64,000 nt of DNA from Candidatus Didemnitutus mandela (GCA_002591725.1 NJAL01000003.1:1-64000), one strand, 5' to 3'; shown: positions 10,880 to 22,700, numbered from the stretch's first letter. A program made the numbers and translations. The notes: a model not told the origin generated them from the letters alone.

Positions 10880-11560
10880 AGCTACTCGTTTCGAAACCTT
10901 GTTTTTTTATCCTGGTGCTCACTTTGGCGGCGGCCTGGAAACTGGTGGTTTTTGCGAAGACCCGCCCGAATGGAATCGCTTCGTAGCTGGGTCCCTTGAG
11001 ATTCTCTGCCAACACGTTTTTCCAGTATCTGCTTATCTGCTTTCTCCGGGGCTGGTTTCAGTCTCTTCCCCTCAGGTTTGCGACCGATTTTGAAGGTGTA
11101 AGTTTGGTGATCGAAGGCCGTGGGTGCAATTATTAAAATTATATGTTCGTGTTCGCGGATGGCTTCCACTTAGGAGTCGTTCAAGGCGTTCGCGGTTACA
11201 AAACGAAGCGATCCTAGACTATTTAGCAACATTTCGAGCTTTCTGGAATTGATTTTTTCCCAGCGGATATGTTGGGGGAGAGGGTGTGTTGGGTCTTTTT
11301 TTACGCGATCCGATGAACGCTCCGCCAGATGAAAAGTCTGATTTCGGTTTTGGCGATGTCTTTCGATTTCAAAGCCACAAGAGCAGAGTCAGCCCAATTC
11401 TTTTCTTCAACGTCGAGGTAGGTGGAGAGACCCGGCGATATAGCTTGGGGGGCCTTGTTATAACGCAAATAGCGACCGCCGAAATTCCGCGATTTTTTCA
11501 AGTAAAGTGTCTTTCCGCTTCTGTTAGTAAGTTATTAAGTTATAGTTTAGCGTCCTTGAA
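10880..11560 (-). pseudogene. Dead DUF4340-like protein of an ABC export operon
   Basis: Minus-strand fragments in several frames resemble the DUF4340 proteins that follow GldG in gliding-type ABC clusters. The segment at about 11300-11500 (containing WADSALVALKSKDIAK) resembles the early part of the domain, and a second segment near 11085-11130 (YTFKIGRKPEGK) a later part. They are separated by stops and frame changes, so the gene cannot make a full product. Position directly downstream of the GldG-like remnant, on the same strand, supports the assignment. Family recognition is from memory and moderate. Confidence 0.5.
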
Positions 11561-11819
11561 CTCCAATTGCTCTAGCCGTTTTGGGGCGTGTTATGGCTAG
11601 TCAGGTGGTTTTGTGTTGGTTAAATTGCGAAAGCAACTTGCTGAAATCAGTTCAATGGATTTTCCCCTGTGGTTTTCGCGGTAGCTGCTTGTGTGGTGAT
11701 GTCAGGGGCCAACGCAGGTTGGTGAACGCGAGGGGGGGCCTGAGCTGCCGATGTGGGCGGTTGCTGCACGAGCCATCCATAGATGGCTGATGATGACAAA
11801 AACACAGGCGACGGAGAGT

Positions 11820-13090
11820 ACGAGTGGGGGGAGCCTCATAGCAAGGATAAAATTATTCGCGCTGTGGTGACGGTGGAACCAAAGGACGAAAACACTGACA
11901 AGCAGCCGGGTGGCGAGCAGGTTGATGAGGAGTAGACAACGGTCCAGCGACTCAATGCCCTTGGGCAGCACGGCGCTGCCTCCCACAGATTTCCGCCTCT
12001 TGCTTTTTTTAATCTTCGATTACCTTCCGCATCTCGGACATTCAAACAATAAGATTGCTTCCGGCGCACTTTCCTTTGAATCCGGTTAAATTGAGCTTTT
12101 TGTTGATGAGCGCTGCGCGCCGTTGCAACGTCTGAGAGCACGATTTTTCGGACCAGCTCGTCCAGCTATCTTGAACTAAAACATTTGATCCGTGGCCACG
12201 CTGATTTTGCGGCGAGGGTTTTATAAACGGTGTGAAATAGAGGTGTGTGTCAGGTTTTAGCACAGCTACTGCTACTCTGCAGCTCGATTCGAGCTCAATC
12301 TGGTTTAAGAATTTTATTGAGCGAATTGTCTATCAGTCAAGCTAAAAAACCTCGCAACATGTGATTGGTAATGGTTTTTGTTTGCACCTGCAATGCATTG
12401 TCTGAGATCTGCGATGTACGTTTTGGATTGTAGGTAATGCCCCAGCCGTTGATCAAAGTTGGTAGGTTGCTGGGAGCCCTTCTCCTTCTCGCTGTGCGCC
12501 CATCATGGCTATTTAGCTGTTTTGGCGGCGGAAGCGATGGACCAACCGTTAGGAAGACGGAGTTGCTTCGAGAGAAGGAATTTATCGATTGCAAGCTGAA
12601 GCTGAGGCGAGACGTTTTTCTGATGCACGATCGCGAGTGCGTCGAGATTTGGAGACAAAGATTGTCGCACTGTTCTCCGTGTTGACGATGTCGAGGGAAT
12701 TGTTACCATTCGTTTAGAATTAGGCTGGTCCTACGGCGCGTTGCCGTCTTGGAGAGCTTACATGTCCAACTGGACAGCGGAGTAGCAGCGAGGTTATCAG
12801 GCTGAGTTTACGCTTGTAGAATAGTTACTAGTTACGTACTTGTAGGTTATCTGTGGTAGGTGTGTATTCTAGAAAGTTACTCCCGGTTGGGACTGAAAAA
12901 CGTGATATTCTTTTGTTGATTGGCCTCTACGGCCACGAGGCTGAAGTAGGATTCCAGCCGATTGCTAATCGGCTGGCCGATGAGTCGGCGGCGGTGGTTT
13001 GTTCCCGGCATGTCGGGCCCGGAATCGACGATCGTGAGATCGAGTTTTCCGTGCGCGGCGCGCACGTATTTCTTAACATTCTTTCACACA
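11820..13090 (-). pseudogene. Dead GldG-like ABC-transporter-associated protein
   Basis: Pieces in different minus-strand frames follow the order of a GldG-type membrane protein. Near 12880-12930 is an N-terminal-like patch (EANQQKNITFFSPNRE). Near 12560-12650 is the patch DALAIVHQKNVSPQLQLAID, which matches the conserved hydrolase-like GldG core. Near 12400-12450 is NGWGITYNPKRT. Near 11880-11960 is the C-terminal anchor (IESLDRCLLLINLLATRLL) ending in a basic tail. Each piece is in a different frame or is followed by a stop. The gene sits between the GldF-like and DUF4340-like remnants. Confidence 0.6.
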
Positions 13091-13099
13091 CTTGGCGTA

Positions 13100-13840
13100 G
13101 TTTTTTAGGAGATTGGAAGGCGACGACGATGCTGCAGGAAAAAGCTCCAGCTTGGTCGGCTCTTCGACCTTGTCGGGGATCGCTTTTGTGTTGAATGAAA
13201 GCGCGCAGATTTTTTGAGTAGTGGTGTCGAAACGGTCGTACAATTGAAGCTCGCGAGCAGATCGATCAACACACCAAAAGATGGAGGATGGCATTAAGCA
13301 GATTCGAAAAGACGTTCCGCCCAAGAAGAGCAGACGAGGTATGCGAACACGCTGATGACGAAGTTGATGACCTAATTTTTTGTTAAGGACAAGGTGGGTG
13401 GGTAGATACCGATAATACGCATCCGCTACCAGCGACCAGAATGTTGCCAAGATAGCTTGTAAGAGTGATGCTCCAGTTCGGTGCTCCGAAGTAAGCGACC
13501 GATGAGAGCCATCGGGAAGCTCAGTAAAATGGCCAGAGCGAGACAAGCCAAAGCCGCCAGACACTGCTTTCGGCAGCATATGTTGGCCCGTTTCCCCCTT
13601 TTCCCTCTGACCACAACTGGATGTTGGCGGCGGGAATCGGGAAGAGGAACAACCAGGGATGAAAGGCGAAGTAGCTTCCCAGGGTGGCGAAGTTCCTACG
13701 ATACAACTTGCCAACGAAAGATGCCAGACCGGCAGCAACCATCGGAAACACAATAAAGAGAATGCAAGCGATGGAAGAGCGAAAATAGCCGAGAGATTCG
13801 CGCTTAAAAAAGAGTGGAACAACTTGTTTCATGGCGCGAG
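13100..13840 (-). pseudogene. Dead ABC-2 type permease (GldF-like)
   Basis: The reading starts well at about 13832 with MKQVVPLFFKRESLGYFRSS, the typical start of GldF/NatB-like permeases. It continues through FAFHPWLFLFPIPAANIQLW, then shifts frame near 13530-13610, where LAALACLALAILLSFPMAL continues the next membrane segment. Further membrane-like pieces occur downstream in a third frame. Several frameshifts and stops make it non-functional. The start-to-end order and its place between the ATPase and GldG remnants support the identity. Confidence 0.65.
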
Positions 13841-13889
13841 CCAGCGGGCTTTAAAGATCTTCTTTTTGTGAGTTCATTAAAAACTCCGT

Positions 13890-14545
13890 CGAGCCGTGTG
13901 CCGCGTCTTGCGGGCGTGAAACATCTCCGGAATCTCGTCGACGGCCAACCATCCGTAAGAAATGAGAAAGAGACGGTTGCAAATGGTATCGGTCTATTCG
14001 AAGGTGTAGAGTGAAGGAATTATACCCTTTTTCTCCGATATCTGTTTAGTGATCGTGAGCATCGTGATCACCTCCCTTTTGGATTTAAGATAGAATCCGT
14101 TTGGACGCTCCCCCAAAAATAAAAACAGATGGGGATCCTGGAGTAGTACCTGAGTAAAACTAAAACTTCTGTGCTGTTTGTAGCCCTAGCTATCTCCAAG
14201 ATGACAGAGAAAAACGACCCGTTGTATGCAGGCGAGCTCCCCGACCCTCTCGTGATGCCGCGTACTTCGGCAGTAAAAAACAGGAATTTGCTTACCATCA
14301 TCTCCACATAAACTAAACTGGCGCACTCTCGTCGAAGTAACCAAACTGGCTCTTCAAGCGGATGTGATCGAACACGTACATCACCCCGTCTATCGACGGC
14401 AGGTCCTGCTTGTGTCTCGTTGCAGCGGGCTGGTAATCAGCTTCATCATCGTCGACTTTCCTGCGCCGTTGAGCCCATTTTAGACCGTAGCCCTTTACCA
14501 GGTTTTTTGGTCTTTTCAGCCTGCAAGCAGAGTTATACACGGGGT
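13890..14545 (-). pseudogene. Dead ABC transporter ATPase (GldA-like)
   Basis: Minus-strand fragments retain the order of an ABC ATPase. Near 14313-14440 the reading DGVMYVFDHIRLKSQFGYFD followed by ESAPV matches the region after Walker A, in which the regulatory segment GYLPESAPVY is typical of GldA/NatA. The next fragment (14068-14307) begins EMMVSKFLFFTAEVRGI, the expected continuation in another frame. Walker A and the ABC signature are damaged. It would have driven the GldF/GldG permease encoded next to it. Confidence 0.6.
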
Positions 14546-14549
14546 GTTG

Positions 14550-15660
14550 CGACGTCGTGTCCCTTTCCCCGGCGCAGCGCCACGGGCAGGCGGGAGGCGG
14601 CTCAGGGTATCGGCGGAGCGTTCTTGGCGAGTGTGCCTGGTCGGTTTCCAGGGAAGCCTTCCGTAGTGTTGTGAGGGATCAAGTTGACGTGGAAATGAAG
14701 GTCACGCTGGAATATCGTGTAGCCTTTTCCCTTCTCGCTGGCCCAAGGGAATCATTGACTTCTTCGAGTAGAATAAATTTCGGCGTGACCATCCGTCTGT
14801 ATTCTCAGGATAAGATTCTAACTGCCGGGAGCAGCTCTGAAAGCTGGTAGCGCTTGCAGATCGACAATGACCTGGTCTCACACTTCGCTGGCGTGTGTCG
14901 CGCAGAGAATGGCGAGCTAGAGGCCAAGATGCTCGTTGGCGAGCTCCAGAATTCTGGTACTAATCCGGAGGTGGAAATCGTGCTGCGACGAGTACCGAAG
15001 GCGAGGCCTAATTGGGTATTGGCGATGGTTGGCCCATGGGTGATCGCATTTTAGTTGTGGATCGATTCACCCATGCCTATAACGATGGCGTTGTCTAACG
15101 AAGTTAGCTCAGGACGGACGCGTGAACATCCTCGAGCCGGAGAATCTGGATTAGCTGGTGCAATATTTTATCTTGCCGACGCTTAGACTGTGCTTGGGGT
15201 AAGCGAAAGCCTAACTGCTGAAAAAACTTGCAGCCTATCATATTGGACGACTTTGGATAGAAAATCCAGATCATATTTTGCAACTTTTTGATGTCAATGA
15301 CGATTACAGGCGCGCGGATGGTGACAGTTTGGATCAAATGACCAATGAGTGGTTGCGCAATTCGAGAAGCAGCTTGTCTGTTTTTTCGTGCGACCTAGCG
15401 ACCACACGAGAAACGTGCTCGGTGCTAGGTCGGAGTTGACGTCGAGGCGTTGACGGAGCAATTCGAGAAAAAATGTTATTTAGTTCCAGGTCGCGACTCG
15501 TTTTTTGTAGGGCAGCTTGAGAACTTGGCGCTTACAAAACGCCGACTGACCTTCGGTTTGTAAGCGAGTGGTTAGCGAGTCGAGGGGGGACTGTAGTGGG
15601 GAGAGACAGGCACAAATCCCATGAAAATCCTTTGTGTAGAAATCCGATGAACGCCAGCTT
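14550..15660 (+). pseudogene. Unassigned coding remnant upstream of lptF/G remnant
   Basis: Two blocks of convincing but broken coding sequence lie on the plus strand. One is at about 14690-15055, interrupted by a stop near 14850. A second near 15220-15400 contains LWIENPDHILQLFDVNDD followed by an acidic helix, and a further piece lies near 15440-15560. All appear in the same direction as the LptF/G remnant. I could not name the family. Stops and frame changes exclude an intact product. Confidence 0.4.
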
Positions 15661-15671
15661 TACAAGAAAGC

Positions 15672-16811
15672 ATGAAGCTCCTCCAAAGGTATATTTTCAT
15701 AAACGTCGCTACGATGTCCCTGATTTTAATCGGGTTGTTTGCTTTCGTACTGATGTTGGCGAATGCTCTAAAAGATCTTTTGGGCTATGTGTTTGCGGGA
15801 CAAATCTCGGTTGGCACGTTGTTGCGGTTGATTGCCCTACTTGTTCCGTTTGTCGCATCTTATGCGCTGCCGGTGGGCATTTTGGCCGGCGTACTTTTGG
15901 TGCTTGGACGGATGTCGTCGTACCGTGAAATCATCGCGTTGCGGGCCGCTGGTATCAGTGTGGCAAGCATCTCTGCGCCGATCTTATTTTTTGCTGTGTT
16001 GGGCGTTGGACTGAATGCGACAGTTAATTTTTATCTTATGCCGTTGGCGCGTATAACGTATCGCCGCGAATTGGCGGAGGCATTGCAGTCGAATCCGCTG
16101 GGCTTTATCAAGTTGAAGACCTTTACACGAGAATTTCCAGCCTGCTCGTCTACGTCGGCGACAAAGAGGGGCCTACGTTGAAGGACATCTGGATGTGGAA
16201 ACTAGATAAACAAAATCGGGTCGTGCATTTTGCGCGCGCCATCTCGGGCGACATTTCCCTGGACGAAAGGGAAAACACGCTTATCCTTACACTGAACTAC
16301 ATACGGGCTGAGGTGCATGATCGCAGTGATCCCGAAGACACTTCCAAGGTGCACAGTGGCGGATCAGATAAGGCGACTTTCGATTTGCCACTCGATCGGA
16401 TTTCAGGAACGCAGGGTGTGTACATCAAGCGGAAATGGCGTATGCTCTCCCAACTGCTTGCTGAGTGGAGGGCACTAGGTTGCGCCGGCCCCAAGTCAAA
16501 AATGACGGCAAAGGCCCGCGCTTTGGAACAGATTTGCGTGCAGTCGGTTATTCAGGAAAAAGCGGCTATGGCCTTTTCGGTTTTTTCGTTCGCGGTACTG
16601 GCGATTCCGCTTGGGATCAAGGTCTCGTGCAAGGAAACCTCCGCCAATCTTGGTGTCGCGCTTGTGTTGGCGCTCGTCTACTATTTTTCACGGTCGCTGT
16701 TGGCTGGTTTGATGAAAAACCGACATTCCGACCAGATTTGTTGATGTGGGCCCCAACCCTCTGTTTCCAAGCGCTGGGGGGGTGTGGCTGTTTTATCGTG
16801 CGAATCGCTGA
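15672..16811 (+). pseudogene. LptF/LptG family permease, broken by three frameshifts
   Basis: An inner-membrane subunit of the lipopolysaccharide exporter LptB2FG (YjgP/YjgQ family). The first 155 residues are intact (MKLLQRYIFINVATMSL, with several membrane helices). Near 16142 a one-base loss changes the frame; reading on in the next frame gives SLLVYVGDKEGPTLKD and the periplasmic domain. A second shift lies at a T5 run near 16687, after which FTVAVGWFDEKPTFRPDLL continues. A third lies in a G7 run near 16780, after which the natural end VWLFYRANR and a stop at 16811 appear. Only three single-base indels separate this from a full gene, so it is one of the youngest pseudogenes here, or it contains consensus errors. 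Confidence 0.85.
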
Positions 16812-16859
16812 CCAAGCGGCAATGCGAAGGTGGATCTGACACGGCGAGCAGGTTGAAAC

Positions 16860-17830
16860 GGGCGCCGCCGAAACCCGTTTTTGAATACCATAGACAGTAC
16901 TATTACTTTCCCGAAATAAAGTATTAACCGGAGGGAACAGTAGACGTTTTAACTGCTTTTACATGATTGGCATAGTCGAGTGGTCTTAAATGTCCAGATG
17001 ATGAGCTCTGTAAGCGTGAGCCACACTGACTTCGCTCTTGTTGTTGCCGAGATTGAAGATCTAGGCAGGGCGCGCAGCAATCCTTGTTTTCAGTTCAGTA
17101 ATCCGCAGCAGCGCAATTGATCCGTTTATCAATTAAGGTGAAGGAATAGGCTTGCCTTCTCCCGCTGATGGGTTAAAAGTGACATTGAAAACGAATTGTG
17201 TAAAGCAGCTGTAAGCTGCCTTCCTTGGGTTCGAAAAAATCATCGATTTTTTGTATCGGTCCAGTTGAAATGGATGAAACAACGTGTAATCTGAACCGTC
17301 GTCCATGACGTTGTCGAGGAACTACTTCGAACAGGTGTAAGCCTAGCGCCGGTACTCGATGGGTTCGTAAACGAACAAACTTATGGCTTAGTCGAGCTGC
17401 TTTGTCCGACGGTATGCCGTAGACTTTCGAAGTCGAGTGGAAGATGATGCGTTTTTTGTGCTTTGCGCTGGTGCAACGACAGAGAGGTTGGCTTCAAAAT
17501 GAAATTCGAAGACGCTCAAGGCAGTATTCATGTATTGCATTGGCGATTGCGGCCAAAGGAAGAACTGCGTCACATTCCTTGTGTGTGGTTCGGTCGAGTA
17601 ACGCGAGATAATTATACGATATTTGAAATTTTATTGTATAAAATAAATAATAAAACATTTTATTTGACATGAGGTCAAGGCCGTAAATTTCCGAATCGAT
17701 TTGGCGGAAGATTGCTTCAGTAAGCGAGCTGCCAATGAAATCGATGACGCTGAAAATGAGGACTTTCTTTCTCATTGAAAGGTTAGAAACTTGGCCGATC
17801 CTTAGCGAGGACGTTTGAGACGTCACTCGG
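16860..17830 (-). pseudogene. Dead ArnA dehydrogenase-like (UDP-glucuronate decarboxylase) gene
   Basis: An SDR-family enzyme of lipid A aminoarabinose synthesis. The start is clear near 17770 (MRKKVLIFSVIDFIGSSLTE, then EIYGLDLMSNK). Frame-shifted continuations follow: CDAVLPLAAIANAI, then LSVFEFHFEANLSVV. On the minus strand near 17190-17250 there is a fragment reading IDDFFEPKEGS, corresponding to the FGPKLDD-FEPKEGS stretch typical of ArnA. Only the dehydrogenase half is represented, so it was probably a stand-alone gene. At least four disruptions are needed to trace it. Confidence 0.65.
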
Positions 17831-17869
17831 ATCGGTTAAGTTCGAGCGCGCTGTCGCTGGTGGCAACGA

Positions 17870-18200
17870 CCAAGGGAGTTAAGGAAAGAATCTCGCCCGG
17901 CTGTCCGCGATAGCTATGGGCGGCCGGCGAATCCGACTGCTACCCACCAGGCCATGAGTTGCGCGCGCACCATTAAAAATTCGTGAAAAATCGGGATATG
18001 GGCTAATGGCATCGCAGCTGGGATTGAAGATTTGTGTTGACGTTTGTTTCGAATCGATATGTCGGTTCTCGAGCTTGCAGCAGCCGAAGTGCATCGCCTG
18101 GGAATCCTCCTGTAGTATAGCGCGGCGTTGGCGAGCAGCGCGTTGACCTGACGTTCGAGCATGCGGCAGGTGTCGGGAAAAGATTTTACGAAATGCCTGT
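17870..18200 (-). other. Unassigned remnant between ArnA-like and ArnB-like pseudogenes
   Basis: About 330 bases with open minus-strand frames that look coding (for example FHEFLMVRAQLMAWWVAVGF near 17930-18000) but match no family I can name. It may be a small dead gene of the same operon or the far end of the ArnB-like gene. Confidence 0.3.
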
Positions 18201-19310
18201 TTACTTGTACCGCGCTGATCGATCACCGATACCTTTCTGATCGATGATGCTTTTGAGATGCGCGCTTTTGGCTATGCGATAAGATCGTAATACTGAGTCG
18301 TGGCTCGCCATGGGAGACAGCCCAAATGATGGTCGCGCGGCCCGATACTTGATGACCAGCGAACTGTGCATATCCCAAACGCCGAGGCGGGGCTGCGCGA
18401 AAACTTTGGGGCCGGTCATGTGCTGGCAATAAACCGACAGGACCAGATCAGTAGAAAAGGCTGCGGCTTTTTGGCGTATTCACGCATTCGGATTTATAAG
18501 AATGGAATAGTTGGCGTGGAAGAGCAACATGCTTTCGATGCGAGTGAGTGTGAGTTTGTCTAGAGGCAACAGCATACATGAAACGTGCACCAATTTTTCT
18601 GGACGAAGTTGGCGGCAGGCGATTGCAGACCGATCTCCCATGTGGCAGGGACGTCGAAAGCGGCGGAGTAAGCGCTGGCGAGCATGTGGTTCTTGGGCGT
18701 GAATTTGTCGAGATGGCGGAGCGGGACTAGACCGACACCTGCGGCAACTCCGGTTAGCTTAAGATTAAGACCGGGCACTTTGGCTTCCATACCGGAGTGC
18801 AGGATACGATAGGTCCGATATTGATCGGCGAGGCGTGTTTTCTGTCGTCTTTATCACGAGACAGTCGCCTTCGGTTATGGTGACGTTTTGTTGGGATGGA
18901 GACTAAACGAAACAAGATCGCTGCTTGCGCCAATGGATTTCCCAGAGCCTTCGCTTACGTACAAAGCGGTGTTTCGCGGCGGACACGCAGGGAGCGCGGC
19001 CATCGACGGTCAGGCCGGTAAGGTCCACGGGAATAATCGCATGCATGGGGGGCGCTGATGGCAGCTTCGATGCGAGTGACCAGGCCGAATCGATGAGGAC
19101 CGACCTGAAGCCGGCGGTGAAAATTGTGTTGTTTGTGGCGACCCACGAAAGCGGTGTGGTGGTGACTTCGTAGGCCGGTCTGATACGACGAGATGGATAG
19201 CAATCCTCGAGCGTGGCGGTGCTGGAATTTAAGGCACGCATGGAATGCTACGGAAAAGTCGCGAAAGATTCGCTTCGAGTCCCTTTTAACATTTGGGTCC
19301 AAATTAACCT
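18200..19310 (-). pseudogene. Dead ArnB-like aminotransferase (DegT/DnrJ/EryC1 family)
   Basis: A PLP aminotransferase of the kind that makes UDP-4-amino-4-deoxy-arabinose. The N-terminal third is visible at about 19030-19230: a patch resembling the conserved substrate-loop region (TTTPLSWVATNNTIF), followed after a short gap by MHAIIPVDLTGLTVD, the stretch preceding the internal aldimine region. Near 18620-18790 another frame gives PGLNLKLTGVAAGVGLVPL, the conserved DegT segment, then LDKFTPKNHMLASAY. The C-terminal part near 18210-18420 is weaker. Stops and frame changes throughout. Confidence 0.6.
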
Positions 19311-19609
19311 AGCATAAAAACATAGTACTATACTATGCCGATGGCTTCTTTGTCAATCCTGGATTGGAAAATCGGGGAAAGGGACGACAGGAAACAGAAA
19401 CATTATTCATAGGTGGTTGACGACCAAAAGATGCTTGTACGATTTGGCGATCACGCTCGTATATAAAAGATAGGATGTCGGCGGGAGCTTTTTCAAATCA
19501 GCCCGACGAGCAGCGAGTAAAATTGTGCTTGGCCAACCCAAATTGCTGGAAATTCTGTTTCGATGATGAAATGGCCGGCACGGACGGTGTTGGAATCGAA
19601 GAAGAAACC

Positions 19610-21150
19610 AAATACGCTTTAATACCCGGCGGTTCCGAACGCATGGCCGAATAGAATAAAAGTAGACGAAGTCGTGAAAAAACTTATGGTACGTGAAGTA
19701 CGATGCCTCTGGACTCGATCTTGTGGGCCGTGGGCGCGTGCAATCTCACCCATTTCCGAATGGGTGATGGCGGGCAATGCAATCATGAGCACGACCGCGA
19801 AGGCGGCCATTGTTAATATAGGAGCAGAATGCCATGCGGAGATGGCTGCACCAAGTTAGGACAAACACGCCCTATGCCGCTGCGCCAGAAAAAGGATACT
19901 TACGGGCAGCGTGAAAGTGTACAAAATGGTCAAGATGCTCGACATTTCGAATATAGCCGGTGACAAGCGCGGAAGCTTAGCAGGGCCGCTATCACTGCGA
20001 AAATGCTGAGGCCAACGTTCAGTTACTCTTTTTGTTTCGTTGGCTGTCTGTCCAAGGAACCTCCGATCAGGAACGCAAGCGACGGGAAGATTAGTGGCAT
20101 GTAAGGAACTAGTTCCGACTGCGATGCGCTGAAAAGGAGAAGGATAAAAATGGTCTAAACGAAAAAGAATACGGGGGCAGCCTGAGTAGGATCGCTTTTC
20201 CAGCTGCAAGATCAGTTTCTCCTTACAGCTGCGACAAAAACCCGACCCACAAGAAAAGCCGAAGAGCACGGCTGGAAGGGGAAGGGAACACCACAAAAAT
20301 CTGTAGCAGCCATGCTCCGTAGTGGTGAAGCGTTCCCAGCGTTCCTGGATGAAGTAGAAGTGCGCCCATTCCGGGTTGCGTTAGGCAATCAGCACATGTT
20401 AGGGGACAACCAATGGCAGCGAAGTTTAGAAGCTAGGTAGGAAAATAGAAGGGCATCAGCTTTCTGCTGCTGGTCGAAAAACAGCAGCAGAAAAAACACC
20501 ACGGCGCCTGGCAGCAGGAAGCCGATTAACCCTTTGGCGAACGTGAGCGTGGCCCCGGCTCCGTAGATGGTGTAGATGTAGAGCCCGTAAAAAATCACCA
20601 GCGCTTCCGATCTGCCGTGGTAAGTTGAACTACTAAAATAAAACAATAAGATGTACCTGTGATTAACACCGAGATAATCATATCGGTCAGCAAAGCGCAG
20701 GAATGAGTAAAGTAGAAGCAGGCTGAGCAGGCTGGTGGTCTGCACGATCGCTGCCTGCCAACTGGGGCTGCGGCGCACTAGCCGCACTAGCCGCACTAGC
20801 ATGTACCCGGGGCTGCATAAGCGAGGAGAACATCAAGCGCGGTAAAAAAGAGGGAACGAGGCGGACTGCTATTTCGTTGCGGTCGAAAAGACACAAAATT
20901 TTGGCTGCCAGCCAGCAATCCAGTTGTGGCTTTTTGAAGTGTTTAATTCGATCTAGCCCCGGGGAGGCGAAGTCCGACTTAGCCAGCACTTTCCGGAGAA
21001 TCTCGAGATAACGGGCTGAATCGGGGTTGCGAGTGGGGGAGAACCCGAATCACAATCCGTAAAGAACGAAGCACAGAAAGAATGGCCGCTATAGGTCTGC
21101 ATGCAAGGATGCGGGCTTCGCTAAGCGAAAACGGAATTGGCAAATGGACG
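19610..21150 (-). pseudogene. Dead ArnT-like glycosyltransferase (GT39/PMT family)
   Basis: A polytopic membrane transferase that would move aminoarabinose from undecaprenyl phosphate to lipid A. N-terminal pieces near 20880-20990 read SDFASPGLDRIKHFKKP and FDRNEIAVRLVPSF, which are characteristic of the family. Around 20400-20700 a membrane-rich frame contains ATLTFAKGLIGFLLPGAVV, and around 19900-20300 further membrane helices follow in other frames. A 9-base unit (gcactagcc) is tandemly repeated almost three times at 20775-20800, inside the remnant. It lies on the same strand as the ArnB-like and ArnA-like remnants, which supports a former arn operon. Confidence 0.65.
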
Positions 21151-22700
21151 GCGTCGCGAACGGTACGTGAAAGCTGAATATTTTCCCAGGAGGAGCGGTC
21201 TGAAAAGCAGATTGCGGATGACGGCAACGGCCTTCAAACTTGTGAAAGGTTGCGTGCCGGCAAGAATCGCCTTGGTTAATGGCATCAGGTGGTTTTAACT
21301 ACGTTTCCATGTTTTTCTTGTGGCCAGTAACTATAAAATCGGGAGAGCCGTTATAAACGGTGTGTCCATTCCATTTTTTGCTCTCCCTAGTTGCTGAGCC
21401 CTCGAACCCTCGATCTCGTGTACTAGTGTACTACTTTATTAATGGTTCATCTGCATCGGTGGTTTTCCGAAAAGGATCTTATCCAAAGCATCTTCCTGAA
21501 AATGGCCAGTTACCACGCCCAGTACCAAGGCAATATGTCGTTTACCTACTTGGCTTCCAACATTGCGGTGTCCATTTGTATCGATCAGTTCTGCATCTAG
21601 AAACGGTGGCCGGAGCTGCCTTATTCGGATTGGTAGAAAACTGAGACCCAGACGTTCGGTAACGTGTTGACAGATCAGAGCGCGGAGGTGTCCGATTATG
21701 CGCTAGAACTCGTAAAACCAAACTACTCGATCAGTTCAACTAAGAGGATCGTGCGCTGATCCAACTGATCGACTTGGAACAGAAAAATATTGCAGAAATT
21801 AGCCAACTTGCCTGCTGGGAACAGTCGATGATCAAGGCTTAGTCTTTCTAGCCAGCCGAAGACTGAAAAAGCTTTTTTAAGAACTGAAAAGTAAGGATAA
21901 ATCTCTATTTAACGAGCTTGGCTGCGTCTTGCCGACGAAGCGCGTTTCGCGTTCGGCGAGTCTGAAACGATTGCTCCTTATGATTCCAGCGCCCGCGTCG
22001 CGGTCTTAGCGGATTACCCCTTCCACGCACTTCCACCCCCCTTTATTTTGAGAAGCTAGCTGTGTATGCTTTGCTGGAAGCTTGCATCTGAACCATTGTG
22101 TATCGTCGCCTTCGGATTCCGTGGCTGGGCGGAAGAGAAAGGCTTTGCTAGGGATGTTATGGGTGAAGTGCTGAAATCTCGCTGCCGCCTAAATTAGATA
22201 AACCTTTGGGAAACCATTCTTCTGCTCGTGGGCATTTTTTATCTCTGGCGGTGTGGCTGAAGCTTTCGTCGGGATACAGGTCAAACATAACATGGCCTCT
22301 GCCAGCTAGCTCCGGAGCAGTAGAACCCCGCCTGGCTGAAAGTTTTGACGGAGTGGATCGATCTCGTTTCTGATTAAGTAGAACGCCTTCGTCTCATTAT
22401 CTGGAGCGATGCCGATGACCTGGCTCGCATCTGCAATACTTCGGCCTTGGATACCCGGGCGCATTTTTCGCCGGATGGAGAAGGATATCACTGCGATCCA
22501 TATACCGACGCATAAGGAGAAATGCGACGCATTGAAAAAGAAGTTCAAGGATCTGTATAAATATTTATAGAATAAACGGTTGTAAAAATAAAAGTACGAC
22601 CGCCTGCTACCTTCGGATGATAAGGGTGCAGAGTTTTTGTCTAAGCAGGGCAGGCTGGCGTCCTTAGCGCGCTTTGTTCGAGCTCCCTTCGAATTGATTT
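21151..22700. other. Eroded region without an assignable gene
   Basis: No intact frame is visible. Plus-strand patches near 21470-21650 and 21770-21870 (for example LIDLEQKNIAEISQLACW after correcting frame) look like former coding sequence, and a hydrophobic patch occurs near 22215-22300. None could be assigned. No tRNA or transposase was seen. Confidence 0.4.

Noticed and set aside
13073-13822. 249-codon open frame as an intact membrane protein
   Set aside because: Only its parts in other frames match the GldF-like permease; the long frame itself mixes frames and has no continuous homology.
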